Positions 31,476-40,066 of a stretch of DNA of 60,133 bases are shown piece by piece. The position numbers were made by a program, and so were the translations under genes. The notes under the pieces were generated by a model. The model saw only the letters and a list, made by a program, of their open reading frames with translations. It did not search any database and had not been told where the DNA came from. Source of the DNA: DATKRB01 sp036501425 (GTDB lineage: Bacteria > Actinomycetota > Acidimicrobiia > Acidimicrobiales > RAAP-2); the NCBI GenBank assembly GCA_036501425.1, contig DASYAI010000001.1, positions 1 through 60,133 on the forward strand. Direction: 5' to 3'. Numbering within the stretch: the first letter of the stretch is position 1; the number at the start of each line of letters is the position of its first letter.

Positions 31476-32338
31476 CCTTGACCCGGGCCGAGGTGGTCGC
31501 CCTGCTCGACGCCCACGGCCTGCGTCCCAGTCGGGCGCTCGGGCAGAACTTCGTGGTCGACCCGAACACGGTGCGGCGGATCGTGCGCCTGGCCGAGCTC
31601 GGCCCCGGGGCCCGGGTGGTGGAGATCGGTGCCGGCCTGGGCTCGCTCACCCTGGCGCTCGCCGAGGCCGGGGCCGAGGTGACGGCGGTCGAGCTCGATC
31701 GCCACCTGGTCCCGATCCTGCGCGACGTGGTGGCCCGCCACCCGGGGGTGGAGGTGGTGCAGGCCGACGCCCTGCGGCTCGACTGGAGCCGGCTGCTGGA
31801 GGGCCACCGGGTCGCGGGTCCCGGCGGGCCCGGCGAGCCCGGTACCTGGGCGCTGGTCGGCAACCTGCCCTACAACGTGGCCACGCCGCTGGTGTTGCGG
31901 GCGCTGGCCGAGGCCCCCTCCATCGGGTCGATGCTGGTGATGGTCCAGCGGGAAGTGGGGGAGCGGCTGGCCGCCGGGGCGCGGAGCGCGGCCTACGGCG
32001 CCGTGTCGGCCAAGGTCGCGTACTGGGCGTCGGCGGCGGTGGTCGGGCGGGTCCCGGCGAGCGTCTTCCTGCCCCGGCCCCGGGTCGAGTCGGTCCTGGT
32101 GCGGCTCCGACGCCGCCAGACCCCGGCGGTCCGTGCCGAGCTGGTGGGCCGTGAGAGGCTCTTCGCCGTGGTCGAGGCCGGCTTCGCGCAGCGCCGCAAG
32201 ATGCTCCGGCGGTCCCTGGACGGCGTCGTCGACCCCGACGCGTTCGTCCGGGCCGGCGTGGCCCCCCAATCGCGGGCCGAGGAGCTGTCGATCGAGCAGT
32301 GGGGGAGGCTGGCCGCCCAGCCGGCCGGGGCGCGATGA
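31472..32338 (+). CDS. rsmA: 16S rRNA (adenine1518/1519-N6)-dimethyltransferase
   Basis: 288-residue KsgA/RsmA enzyme that dimethylates two adjacent adenines near the 3' end of 16S rRNA. Seen: LGQNFVVDPNTVRRIV, VVEIGAGLGSLTLALAEAGA (SAM site), VVQADALRLDW and the catalytic NLPYN at about 130-134, then MVQREVGERLAAG and FLPRPRVESVLVRL. The C-terminal domain ends with RAEELSIEQWGRLA. GTG 31472 is part of GTGA. ispE overlaps its end. Confidence 0.96.
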   Translation: MTLTRAEVVALLDAHGLRPSRALGQNFVVDPNTVRRIVRLAELGPGARVVEIGAGLGSLTLALAEAGAEVTAVELDRHLVPILRDVVARHPGVEVVQADALRLDWSRLLEGHRVAGPGGPGEPGTWALVGNLPYNVATPLVLRALAEAPSIGSMLVMVQREVGERLAAGARSAAYGAVSAKVAYWASAAVVGRVPASVFLPRPRVESVLVRLRRRQTPAVRAELVGRERLFAVVEAGFAQRRKMLRRSLDGVVDPDAFVRAGVAPQSRAEELSIEQWGRLAAQPAGAR

Positions 32339-33177
32339 GCGTCCGCTGGCGGGTCCCCGCGCCGGCCAAGCTCACCGTCAGCTTGACGGTGACCGGGGTG
32401 CGGGCCGACGGCTACCACGAGCTGGCAGCGGAGATGGTCTCGCTCGACCTGGCCGACGAGCTGCTGATCGACCCGGCCGGGGCGGGGATCACGGTGCGCC
32501 CGGACGGCGGCGGGCGCACCGACGGCCTGCCGGTCGGTCCGGACAACCTGGTGGCGCGGGCGCTGGTGGCGGTCGGGCGGGCGGCGGGCGTCGAGCTCGT
32601 CAAGCGGATCCCCGTGGGGGGCGGGCTGGGCGGCGGATCGAGCGACGCCGGCGCGATCCTTCGCTGGGCGGGGTGCTCGGACCTCGAGGTCGCCGCCGCC
32701 ATCGGCTCCGACGTGCCCTTCTGCGTGGCGGGCGGCCGGGCCATGGTGACCGGCGGCGGGGAGCAGGTGGCCCCGCTCGGCTTCGAGCCCCGTTCGGTGG
32801 TCCTCCTCATCCCCCCGTTCGGGGTCGAGACGGCCCGGGTCTACCGGCGCTGGGACGAGCTGTCCGAAGCGGGGGCCGGCCCCTGGCACGAGCCGCCCAA
32901 CGACCTGACCCGGCCGGCGATCGAGGTGGAGCCCCGCCTGGCGCCGTGGCGGGCCGCGTTCGAGCAGGCGACCGGTCGGTCGGCCATCCTGGCGGGCAGC
33001 GGCTCCACCTGGTTCGTCGACGGCACCCTCGAGCGCTTCGACGGCGACCCCGACGGGGGGATCCGGGTCGGTCGGGAGCGAGGCCGAGTGGTCCAGGCCC
33101 ACACCGTGCCGGCCGCCTGGGGCCGGCCGGTCGAGCTGGGGGAGACCGCCGGGACGGGGGCACCGGCGGGGGGCTGA
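32335..33177 (+). CDS. ispE: 4-diphosphocytidyl-2-C-methyl-D-erythritol kinase
   Basis: 280-residue GHMP kinase of the MEP isoprenoid pathway. Seen: VPAPAKLTVSLTVTGVRADG (substrate loop), the ATP-binding IPVGGGLGGGSSDAGAIL, and SDVPFCVAGGRAMVTGGGE. ATG 32335 overlaps the rsmA stop as ATGA, the usual actinobacterial arrangement. The last about 15 residues are Gly/Ala-rich. It ends 37 bp before the convergent bS22 gene. Confidence 0.95.
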   Translation: MSVRWRVPAPAKLTVSLTVTGVRADGYHELAAEMVSLDLADELLIDPAGAGITVRPDGGGRTDGLPVGPDNLVARALVAVGRAAGVELVKRIPVGGGLGGGSSDAGAILRWAGCSDLEVAAAIGSDVPFCVAGGRAMVTGGGEQVAPLGFEPRSVVLLIPPFGVETARVYRRWDELSEAGAGPWHEPPNDLTRPAIEVEPRLAPWRAAFEQATGRSAILAGSGSTWFVDGTLERFDGDPDGGIRVGRERGRVVQAHTVPAAWGRPVELGETAGTGAPAGG

Positions 33178-33214
33178 CGGGCCCCGCCCGGGCGCCGGGT
33201 GCTGGGACCGGGGG

Positions 33215-33313
33215 CTACTTCCCCGCCCGGCGCTGCCAGCGGGTCGCCTTCAGCATCTTCTTGTGCTTCTTCTTGCGCATCCGCTTCCGGCGCTTCTTGA
33301 TCAGCGATCCCAT
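33215..33313 (-). CDS. 30S ribosomal protein bS22 (AURKAIP1/COX24-type, 32 residues)
   Basis: 32-residue, highly basic peptide starting MGSLIKKRRKRMRKKKHKK and ending RWQRRAGK. This matches the actinobacterial bS22 pattern (MGSVIKKRRKRM..KKHRK), a small subunit protein seen near the decoding centre in mycobacterial ribosomes and related to mitochondrial AURKAIP1. ATG 33313 lies 10 nt after a minus-strand TAGCCT (33324-33329). It is convergent with ispE and upstream of the two-component genes, but 63 bp separates it from the kinase end. Confidence 0.9.
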   Translation of the reverse strand: MGSLIKKRRKRMRKKKHKKMLKATRWQRRAGK

Positions 33314-33323
33314 GTCGTGCGGC

Positions 33324-33329
33324 AGGCTA
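33324..33329 (-). promoter_or_regulatory. Leaderless -10 element (TAGCCT) of the bS22 gene
   Basis: TAGCCT on the minus strand ends 10 nt before ATG 33313. Confidence 0.5.
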
Positions 33330-33376
33330 GCGGCCGGCGGAGGACCGGCGCCAGGTGGACGCCAGGTGGACGGCGC

Positions 33377-34852
33377 TCATGACGGGTCGTGGCGGGCCGG
33401 AGCCCACCGCGCCGGGCCGTCGTCGGTCCCCGGGTCGCCGGGCCGCCACCGGGGTGCGGGAGCCCACAGGTCCAGGGCCGCTGGTTCGGAGGGCCCGAGG
33501 TCGCCCGCCGCGATCTCGGGCAGCGAGAGGGTGAACACGGCGCCGCCCCCCGGGGCGTTGTCGGCGCTCACCGTGCCCCGCTCGGCGCTCGCCACCTGCG
33601 CCACGATGGCCAGTCCGAGGCCGGACCCCGGCAGCCCGCGGGCGGCGGGCGCACGGTAGAAGCGGTCGAAGAGGTGCGGCAGGTCGTTCTCGTCGATCCC
33701 CGGGCCGTGGTCACGGATCGTCACCGTCCCTCCGGCGCAGCGGACCTCGACCAGGGCGTCCTCGGGGCTCCACTTCGACGCGTTGTCCAACAGGTTGCCC
33801 ACGGCGCGGGCGATGCGCTCGGGGCTCCCCAGCACCCACACCGGCTCGGCGCTCAGCTCGAAGCGGACCCGCTTGGCCCGGGCGTGGGCTTGGGCGACGG
33901 TGACTGCCTCCTCGGTCAGCTGATCGAGCCGCAGTGGCACCACCTCCTCGGGCGGACGCTCCCCCCGGGCCAGCTCGGACAGGTCGCTCACCAGGTGGGT
34001 CAGCTCCTGCATCTGGGTGAGCACGTCGTCGACCAGCAGGGAGCGGTCGGCCGGCGAGAGCTCGTCGAGGCGGCGCACGACCTCGAGGTTGGTCCGCAGG
34101 CTGGTGAGCGGCGTCCGGAGCTCGTGGGCGGCGTCGAGCACCAGCTGGCGCTGGGACTCGCGGGACGACTCGACCGCCCCGAGGAGATGGTTGAACGCCC
34201 GTCGCAACCGTCCGAGCTCGTCCGCCCCGCCCGGGTCGAGGCGCTCGGTCACGTCGGGGCTCTGGGCCCGCGTCTCGAGGCGGGCGGTGAGCGAGTTGAG
34301 CGGGTTGATCGCGGCCCGGGCCACCAACCACCCCAAGAAGAGCGCGAGGAGGACGGAGGCCACGGCCACCAGGGTCAGGGCCAGGCCGAGGTTCCCGAGC
34401 TGCGCGTCCACCCCGGCGAGGGGCGACGCCAGCTGGAGCGCCGCCCCGTCGGGGAGGGGCACCCCGTTCACCACGATCGGACCGGGCAGGTGGGTCACGA
34501 ACTCGCGTAGCGAGGTCCCGGCCACTTCGACATTGGCGATGAAGGGCTTCGACTGGGCCGATGCCACCGACACGACCCCGGGGCTGACCGGCAGCGAACG
34601 GGCGCCGGCCAGCTGCCCGCTGGCCGCGATCAGCTGGCCGTCGGGCGCCACCACCTGGACCGCCAGCCCGGTGAACAGCGCGGCGTCCAGCCCGTCGTTG
34701 TCGAGGCTGTGCTGGGCGGCCAGCTTGAGCGACGCGTCGACCGAGTTGAGCAGCGAGTTGCGCGCCGCCAGGTACGACCCCGCCGATGCCACCAGGACGG
34801 CCAGCACGGCGGCCGTGGTGGCGGCGAGGACCAGCCGGGTGCGGAAGGTCAC
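33377..34852 (-). CDS. Two-component sensor histidine kinase
   Basis: 491-residue membrane kinase. Helix 1 is at about 8-30, a sensing region outside the cell at about 31-155, helix 2 at about 156-178, and HAMP at about 179-232 (INPLNSLTARLE). The H-box is AAHELRTPLTSLRTNLE with H243. The ATPase domain has the N-box NLLDNASKW, G1 DHGPGIDE and G2 GSGLGLAI. The tail (about 455-491) is Pro/Asp-rich. It resembles MprB/TcsS-type actinobacterial kinases responding to envelope stress; the signal is unknown. GTG 34852 overlaps the regulator stop as GTGA. Confidence 0.94.
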   Translation of the reverse strand: MTFRTRLVLAATTAAVLAVLVASAGSYLAARNSLLNSVDASLKLAAQHSLDNDGLDAALFTGLAVQVVAPDGQLIAASGQLAGARSLPVSPGVVSVASAQSKPFIANVEVAGTSLREFVTHLPGPIVVNGVPLPDGAALQLASPLAGVDAQLGNLGLALTLVAVASVLLALFLGWLVARAAINPLNSLTARLETRAQSPDVTERLDPGGADELGRLRRAFNHLLGAVESSRESQRQLVLDAAHELRTPLTSLRTNLEVVRRLDELSPADRSLLVDDVLTQMQELTHLVSDLSELARGERPPEEVVPLRLDQLTEEAVTVAQAHARAKRVRFELSAEPVWVLGSPERIARAVGNLLDNASKWSPEDALVEVRCAGGTVTIRDHGPGIDENDLPHLFDRFYRAPAARGLPGSGLGLAIVAQVASAERGTVSADNAPGGGAVFTLSLPEIAAGDLGPSEPAALDLWAPAPRWRPGDPGTDDGPARWAPARHDPS

Positions 34853-35520
34853 GGCTCTCGCAGGGCGTAGCCGACCCCGCGCACGGTGTGGATGTACCGG
34901 GGCTCGCCGCCCGCCTCGGTCTTGCGTCGCAAGTAGCCGACGTAGACCGCGAGCGAGTTGGTGCCCGAGTCGAACTCGTAGCCCCAGACCCGCTCGAGCA
35001 GGATCTCGCGGGTGAGCACCTGGCGGGGATGGCGGAGGAAGAGCTCGAGCAGGTCGAACTCGATGCGGGTGAGCGGGAAGGACCGATCGGCCCGGCGGGC
35101 CTCGCGGGTGCCCAGGTCGAGGGACAGGTCGCCGAAGCGCAGGACCTCCCCCTCGCCACCGGTCCGACGGCGCAGCAGGGCCCGGAGCCGGGCCAGCAGC
35201 TCGGCCAGCGCGAACGGCTTGACGAGGTAGTCGTCGGCTCCGGCGTCGAGGCCCTGGACCCGATCGTTGACCGCGTCGCGTGCCGTCAGCATCAGCACCG
35301 GCGTGTCGTCCCCGGCCGCCCGGAGGCGCCGGCAGACCTCCAACCCGTCGAGGTCCGGCAGCTGGAGGTCGAGCACCACCGCGTCGGGCGGGCTGACGGC
35401 GAGGGCCTCGAGCGCCCGGTGGCCGGTCGCCGCGGTCTCGACCTCGTAGCGCTCCAGCCGCAAGGCCCGGTCGATCGACGCGCGCACCGCCGGATCGTCG
35501 TCCACCACGAGGACCCGCAT
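34849..35520 (-). CDS. OmpR-family response regulator
   Basis: 223-residue regulator. The receiver domain starts MRVLVVDDDPAVRASI with acidic pocket D7/D8, phospho-acceptor D51 in VVLDLQLPD, and the conserved Thr and Lys in MLTARDA and DDYLVKPFA. The winged-helix domain contains LTRIEFDLLELFLRHP and VYVGYLRRKTE..RYIHTVRGVGYAL. It is closest in style to MprA/TcrA regulators. Start ATG 35520 is standard for the family; GTG 35526 is an alternative because AAGGAG sits 7 nt before it. It overlaps the kinase start by 4 bp. Confidence 0.94.
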   Translation of the reverse strand: MRVLVVDDDPAVRASIDRALRLERYEVETAATGHRALEALAVSPPDAVVLDLQLPDLDGLEVCRRLRAAGDDTPVLMLTARDAVNDRVQGLDAGADDYLVKPFALAELLARLRALLRRRTGGEGEVLRFGDLSLDLGTREARRADRSFPLTRIEFDLLELFLRHPRQVLTREILLERVWGYEFDSGTNSLAVYVGYLRRKTEAGGEPRYIHTVRGVGYALREP

Positions 35521-35526
35521 CGCCAC

Positions 35527-35849
35527 GATCCGACTCCTTCCGGCGCCCTCCCACTGGTGCGGCTCGGCGCGCTTGGGGGCGGCCAACCGGTGCGCTGCAC
35601 CGCCATGACCAGGTCTCGCGCAGCATACCGGGGTGCCTGGCGAACCTCGGTCCGGCCGTCGCCGGGGTCCAGGTTGCACCCGCCAGGTGAGAGCCGGGTG
35701 AGAACGGCGTCAACAACGCCTAAGAACCGGCGCGGCGCCCGAAGGTGATGAGGTGCGGGTGGGGTTGGCTGCCCCGCCGGGCGACCAGGTGCGGATGAGG
35801 TGCGGGAGATCGTGCGGACCCTCGACCCCGCTACCGTGAGGGCCGCTAT
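35527..35849. other. Regulatory region between the two-component genes and tRNA-Gln
   Basis: 323 bp without a gene. It contains a minus-strand TATGCT (35622-35627) as a likely -10 for the regulator operon, the GGTGAGA direct repeats (35686-35703), two copies of ATGAGGTGCGGG (near 35748 and 35795), and TACCGT (35832-35837), a possible -10 for the tRNA. Confidence 0.5.
35686..35703 (-). promoter_or_regulatory. Candidate OmpR-type operator (two GGTGAGA repeats, 11-bp period)
   Basis: GGTGAGA occurs at 35686-35692 and 35697-35703, exactly 11 bp apart, one helical turn. OmpR/PhoB regulators bind such tandem half-sites head to tail. The site lies about 60 bp upstream of TATGCT on the regulator side, so autoactivation is plausible. 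Confidence 0.5.
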
Positions 35850-35922
35850 TCCGGGGTAGTTCAATCGGCAGAACGTCGGCCTTTGGAGCCGGATGTTGGA
35901 GGTTCGAGCCCTCCCCCCGGAG
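35850..35922 (+). tRNA. tRNA-Gln (anticodon TTG)
   Basis: 73-nt cloverleaf. The acceptor TCCGGGG pairs with CCCCGGA, the D stem is GTTC/GAAC, the anticodon loop CTTTGGA has TTG, and the T arm is GGAGG-TTCGAGC-CCTCC. CCA is not encoded. A tRNA-Gln next to glmU-prs is a usual actinobacterial arrangement; here about 8 kb separates them. Confidence 0.95.
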
Positions 35923-36104
35923 CGTCCCCCCGGCACCTCGGTCGCCCGGAACCCCGGTAGCCGGAGCCTCGGTAGGAGGGATCGGTGCGGGGGATCGGTT
36001 CCTACCTCTCCGCTCGCATGGGTGCTACCACGAGGCGCCAACCGGGGCTGACCACCTGGAGCCCGACCCTGCTCGTGGCCCAGACTCGGGCGCAGGAGGT
36101 CAAC

Positions 36105-38522
36105 GTGGCCGTTCTCAGGCTGCTCTTTTTCGCCGAGCTCCGGCATCGATGGCGATCCTGGGCGCTCCTATGCGTGTTGATCGCCCTGGTCAGCGGGCTC
36201 GTGCTCGCCGCCGGGGCCGCCGGTCGCCGTACGTCGTCGGCCTTCCCACAGTTCGTGTCGGCCTACGGCTACGACGCCTTCGACTACAGCCTCGAGCCGT
36301 TGCCGCAGATCGCCCACCTGCCCGAGGTGACCTCGACGGTCCGGGTCCGGCTCCCAACCGGCGGGAAGCCCACCTGCTCGTGCACCGAGCAGATCAACAC
36401 CAACGATTTCAGCGTGATGGAGCTGGCGCCCAGCGACCTGCGCCGATCGGTCAAGCTGGTCGCCGGCCGGATGCCCGACCAGTCGTCGCGCCGCGAAGTG
36501 CTGGCCTCCTTCACCCTGGAGCGCCTCGGGGTGCACGTCGGCTCGGTCATCCGAGTCCCGTTCTTCGCCCGATCCCAGCGCCAGGCCGCGTTGGCGGGCG
36601 GGACGGTCACCCCGACCGGACCCACCGTCGCGCTCCACGTGGTCGGCATCGAGGCGGCCGAGCTCGAGTTCCCGGGCATCTCCGGCAACCCCTCCTACGA
36701 CCTCTACGACACCCAGGCGCTGGCCCGGTCCCTCGATCCCGATGGGGTCGTGCTGTCGGAGTACTTCGTGCGGCTCCGCCACGGGGCCGCCGATCTTCCG
36801 GCCTTCGAGGCGGCGGCCCGGCAGTTGGGGGCGTTGTCGGGCACCGACCTCGACACGCCGGCCGCGGCGGTCACGTCGTCGATCCACCCCCAGGCAGTGG
36901 GGTGGTGGATCCTGGCCGGACTGGCGGTGTTGGCCGGCGTCGCCGTGGTGACCCAGGCGCTGAGTCGACAGGCGCTGGTCGAGGCAGAGAGCTTCGACAC
37001 GTTGCGGGCCCTCGGGGTCAGCCAGCGACGGCGGGCGCAGCTGGGCGTGGCCCGGACGCTGGTCGTGGCGGTCGTGGGGGCGCTCGGGGGCATGGCCTTG
37101 GCGTTCGGGCTCTCCCCGCTCACGCCGGTCGGAGAGGCCCGGCTCGCCGAGCCCTCCACCGGGCTCTCCTTCGACGGGCTGGTGCTCGGGCTCGGGGCGT
37201 TGGCTACCGTCGTCGTGGTGGTCGGGCTCGGTCTGTGGCCGAGCATTCGGGCGGCCCGCCATCGCCGCATCGGGGACCAGGCGCCGCTGCACCAGCCCTC
37301 TCGGATCGCGGCACTCCTCTCGCTCGCCGGTGCACCCCCGAGCACCCTCATCGGGGTTCGCCATGCGCTCGAGCGCGAGCGCGGCCGCCGTGCGGTCCCG
37401 GTGGGATCGGCGCTGCTGGGCTCGGTCCTCGCGGTCGCCGCCCTCTGCGCGACGGCCGTCTTCGGGGCGAGCCTGTCGCACCTGACGGCCACCCCGAGCC
37501 TCTACGGGCAGCCCTTCGACGTCTGGTTCGCCAACAACGGGGCCGGCAGCCCCACTGCGCCGAGCCCCATGCTGTCCGGCCTGCTCCGTTACCCGAGCGT
37601 CACCGCCGTGACGGTGGGCATCAGCGGCGACGTCCTGATCAACGGGAGAACCGTCGACGCCCTTGCCGGACAGGCCGAGCGGGGAGGGCTACTGGTCAGC
37701 ACGGTGAACGGCCGCCTGCCGGGGACCGCCCACGAGGTCACCCTGGGCGCGAAGACGATGCGTGAGATCGGGGCGCGTGTGGGCTCGGCGGTCCACGTGA
37801 CCGTGCCCCGACCCGGTGGGGGTCGCCGGACGTCGTCGTTCACCGTGGCGGGGACGGCGTCGTTCCCACCCGACTTCGGCACCGGGGGACTGGGCACCGG
37901 GGCGGTCTTCACGATCGACGGGTACCTGGGGGCCCAGTGTCCGCCCGGGCCCTCGCAGCAGCACTGCGTCGCCCAGGCGACCAGCAACGTCGGTGGTGCG
38001 TTCCTTGTCCGGGCCGCGCCCGGGCCGGCGGGGCGTAGTGCGATCGCCCGGCTGGCCCGGGCCAACCCCGGAACGATCAACTATCCCTATCCGCCGACCG
38101 GCCTGGTGAACTTCGGCGAGGCGGTGAACTTCCCCCTGCTCGTCGGTCTCGTCCTGCTCGTCTACGGCATGGCGACGTTGATCCACGTGCTGGTGGTGAG
38201 CGTCGCTCGGCGGCGGCACGAGATCGGCCTGCTCAAGACGTTGGGATTCGTGCGACGCCAGGAGGCCGCTCTCGTGTCCTGGCAGGCCACGACCATCGGG
38301 CTGGTGGGCATCGTGCTCGGCGTGCCGCTCGGCGTGGCGATCGGCCAGGCCGTCTGGCGGGCGTTCGCGGACAACCTCGGCGTGGTCCCCACCTCGGTCG
38401 TCCTCGCTTGGGTCATGGCCGCCGTGGCGGTTGGGACCCTGGTCGTCGCCAACGTGCTGGCCCTCGGTCCGGCCTTCGTCGCCTCGCGCGCCCGTCCCGC
38501 CGGTCTGCTCAGGACCGAGTGA
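36105..38522 (+). CDS. FtsX/MacB-like ABC transporter permease without an adjacent ATPase
   Basis: 805-residue membrane protein with an FtsX-type double layout: helix 1 at about 20-40, a large outside domain, three helices at about 270-385, a linker, a second single helix near 435 plus outside domain, and three C-terminal helices (about 685-800). ARRRHEIGLLKTLGFVRRQE is the typical FtsX cytoplasmic motif. Relatives extrude lipids, peptides or drugs with a separate ATPase, which is absent here. GTG 36105 has a perfect AGGAGGT 4 nt upstream, so the longer upstream frame is rejected. The end overlaps the convergent MFS gene by 14 bp. Confidence 0.9.
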   Translation: MAVLRLLFFAELRHRWRSWALLCVLIALVSGLVLAAGAAGRRTSSAFPQFVSAYGYDAFDYSLEPLPQIAHLPEVTSTVRVRLPTGGKPTCSCTEQINTNDFSVMELAPSDLRRSVKLVAGRMPDQSSRREVLASFTLERLGVHVGSVIRVPFFARSQRQAALAGGTVTPTGPTVALHVVGIEAAELEFPGISGNPSYDLYDTQALARSLDPDGVVLSEYFVRLRHGAADLPAFEAAARQLGALSGTDLDTPAAAVTSSIHPQAVGWWILAGLAVLAGVAVVTQALSRQALVEAESFDTLRALGVSQRRRAQLGVARTLVVAVVGALGGMALAFGLSPLTPVGEARLAEPSTGLSFDGLVLGLGALATVVVVVGLGLWPSIRAARHRRIGDQAPLHQPSRIAALLSLAGAPPSTLIGVRHALERERGRRAVPVGSALLGSVLAVAALCATAVFGASLSHLTATPSLYGQPFDVWFANNGAGSPTAPSPMLSGLLRYPSVTAVTVGISGDVLINGRTVDALAGQAERGGLLVSTVNGRLPGTAHEVTLGAKTMREIGARVGSAVHVTVPRPGGGRRTSSFTVAGTASFPPDFGTGGLGTGAVFTIDGYLGAQCPPGPSQQHCVAQATSNVGGAFLVRAAPGPAGRSAIARLARANPGTINYPYPPTGLVNFGEAVNFPLLVGLVLLVYGMATLIHVLVVSVARRRHEIGLLKTLGFVRRQEAALVSWQATTIGLVGIVLGVPLGVAIGQAVWRAFADNLGVVPTSVVLAWVMAAVAVGTLVVANVLALGPAFVASRARPAGLLRTE

Positions 38523-39996
38523 GACCTCCGGCCGATCCGGCCGATCCGGACAGCAGCGCGATGGCGCCCGCAGCCCCGGCGACGGCGGCCAGAAAGATCA
38601 ACGAGCTCCGCAGGCCGCCTCGAGGTGAGGCCGCGAGGGCGTACACGAGGCCGGTGAGCACCAGGCCGAGCGCCGTCCCCATGCCCCGGGCCATGTTGAG
38701 CACCCCCGAGGCGACCCCGGACTCGGCCTTGGGGGTGCAGGACATGACCGCGGCGTTGTTGGCGGGGATGAAGAGCCCGAGCCCGACCCCGGCGACGGCC
38801 AGGGCGACCACGAAGACGGCGTGACCCGGTCCCAGTGCCACCGCCGCGCCCAATGCGCCGGCGACGACGAGCATGCCCGTGACGGTGAGGGACCGCGAGC
38901 CGACCCGATCGGACAGCCGGCCGGCAACCGGGGCGACCAGGCCGAGGCAGAGCGGCATGACCGTCAGCTCCAACCCGGCCCGGGCGGCGCCGACCCCCAG
39001 CCCCCGCTCGAGGTAGAAGGGTGCGACGAACAGCACCCCGAACAGCACCAGGTTGGCGAGGAAGCTGCCGGTCACGCCGACCGAAAATGCCCGGCGCCCG
39101 AACAAGGTGCGGTCCAGCAGCGGGGCGGCCGCCCGGCGCTCCCACGCCACGAAGCCCGTGGCCAGGATCCCCCCGGCGACCAGCCCCCCGAGGATGGGCG
39201 GCGAGGCCCAGCCCCGGTCGTCGCCGAACGACACCGCGGCCGTCAGCGCCGCCACCGCCGGTACGAAGAGGCTCAGCCCGCGCCAGTCGAAGCGGGACCG
39301 TGCCCCAAGGTGCCGGCTCCGGGGGATGAGCAACCACCCGGCGACCATCCCCGCCAGGCCGGCCGGGACGTTGACGAGGAAGATCAGTCGCCATCCGCCT
39401 GCGGCCAGCAGCAGGCCACCGACCGCCGGCCCGAAGGCGAGGCCGAGCGCCTGCGCCGCCCCCTGGACGCCGAGGGCTCGACCCACCGAGTGCTCCGGCA
39501 CGGCGAGGTAGACGATGGCCACGCTGTTGGCCTGCAGCATCGCCGCGCCGACGCCCTGAAGGACCCGGAAGCCGTCCAAGGCTCCCAGGCTCGGAGCAAG
39601 ACCGCAGAGCGCCGACCCGGCGATGAAGACGGCGAAGCCGTAGCAGTAGAGCAGCTTGCGGCCGACCATGTCGGCCAGGCGGCCCACGCCGGCGACCGAG
39701 GCCACCAGCACCAGCAGGTAGCTCAGGCCCACCCAGGTCACCGCCCCGACGCTGGCGTGGAAGGTGTGTTGGAGGGAGGGAAGCGCCAGCGTCACGATGC
39801 TGGCGTCGAGCTGGCCCATGAACGCCCCGACACACACCGTGGCGACCACGAACCACGGGGCGCTCCGGTGCCCGGCGATCACCGCCGGCCGCCGGGGCTC
39901 GGCCATCAGTCGTCGCCAACCCCGGCCGGCTCCGCCGTCTCGAGCCCGATCGCCCCTGGTCGGCGCTCCGATCGCCTCACCGCGCCGGTCGTCCAT
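38509..39996 (-). CDS. MFS drug-efflux transporter (DHA2/EmrB-QacA type)
   Basis: 495 residues with about 14 helices. Seen: FMGQLDASIVTLALPSL (motif D1-like in helix 1), GRLADMVGRKLLYCYG (motif A), RVLQGVGAAMLQANSVAIVY (motif B) and GPAVGGLLLAAGGWRLIFLVNVPAG (motif C, antiporters). It probably exports drugs or toxic organics using the proton gradient. ATG 39996 is supported by CACGAT ending 6 nt upstream; ATG 39906 is an alternative giving a shorter N-tail. It is divergent from the LysR gene, its likely regulator. Confidence 0.93.
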   Translation of the reverse strand: MDDRRGEAIGAPTRGDRARDGGAGRGWRRLMAEPRRPAVIAGHRSAPWFVVATVCVGAFMGQLDASIVTLALPSLQHTFHASVGAVTWVGLSYLLVLVASVAGVGRLADMVGRKLLYCYGFAVFIAGSALCGLAPSLGALDGFRVLQGVGAAMLQANSVAIVYLAVPEHSVGRALGVQGAAQALGLAFGPAVGGLLLAAGGWRLIFLVNVPAGLAGMVAGWLLIPRSRHLGARSRFDWRGLSLFVPAVAALTAAVSFGDDRGWASPPILGGLVAGGILATGFVAWERRAAAPLLDRTLFGRRAFSVGVTGSFLANLVLFGVLFVAPFYLERGLGVGAARAGLELTVMPLCLGLVAPVAGRLSDRVGSRSLTVTGMLVVAGALGAAVALGPGHAVFVVALAVAGVGLGLFIPANNAAVMSCTPKAESGVASGVLNMARGMGTALGLVLTGLVYALAASPRGGLRSSLIFLAAVAGAAGAIALLSGSAGSAGGLTRS

Positions 39997-40002
39997 TGCC
40001 CC

Positions 40003-40008
40003 ATCGTG
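40003..40008 (-). promoter_or_regulatory. Leaderless -10 element (CACGAT) of the MFS gene
   Basis: CACGAT on the minus strand ends 6 nt before ATG 39996. Confidence 0.4.
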
Positions 40009-40054
40009 CGGCGACCGCTCTTAGAAGTCGAATACCGATGTTGGCTGAGACCTA

Positions 40055-40060
40055 TAAGAT
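40055..40060 (+). promoter_or_regulatory. Leaderless -10 element (TAAGAT) of the LysR gene
   Basis: TAAGAT ends 6 nt before ATG 40067. The AT-rich 40018-40066 region also carries TCTTA and TAAGA half-sites that could belong to a LysR operator. Confidence 0.5.
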
Positions 40061-40066
40061 TTGCTG

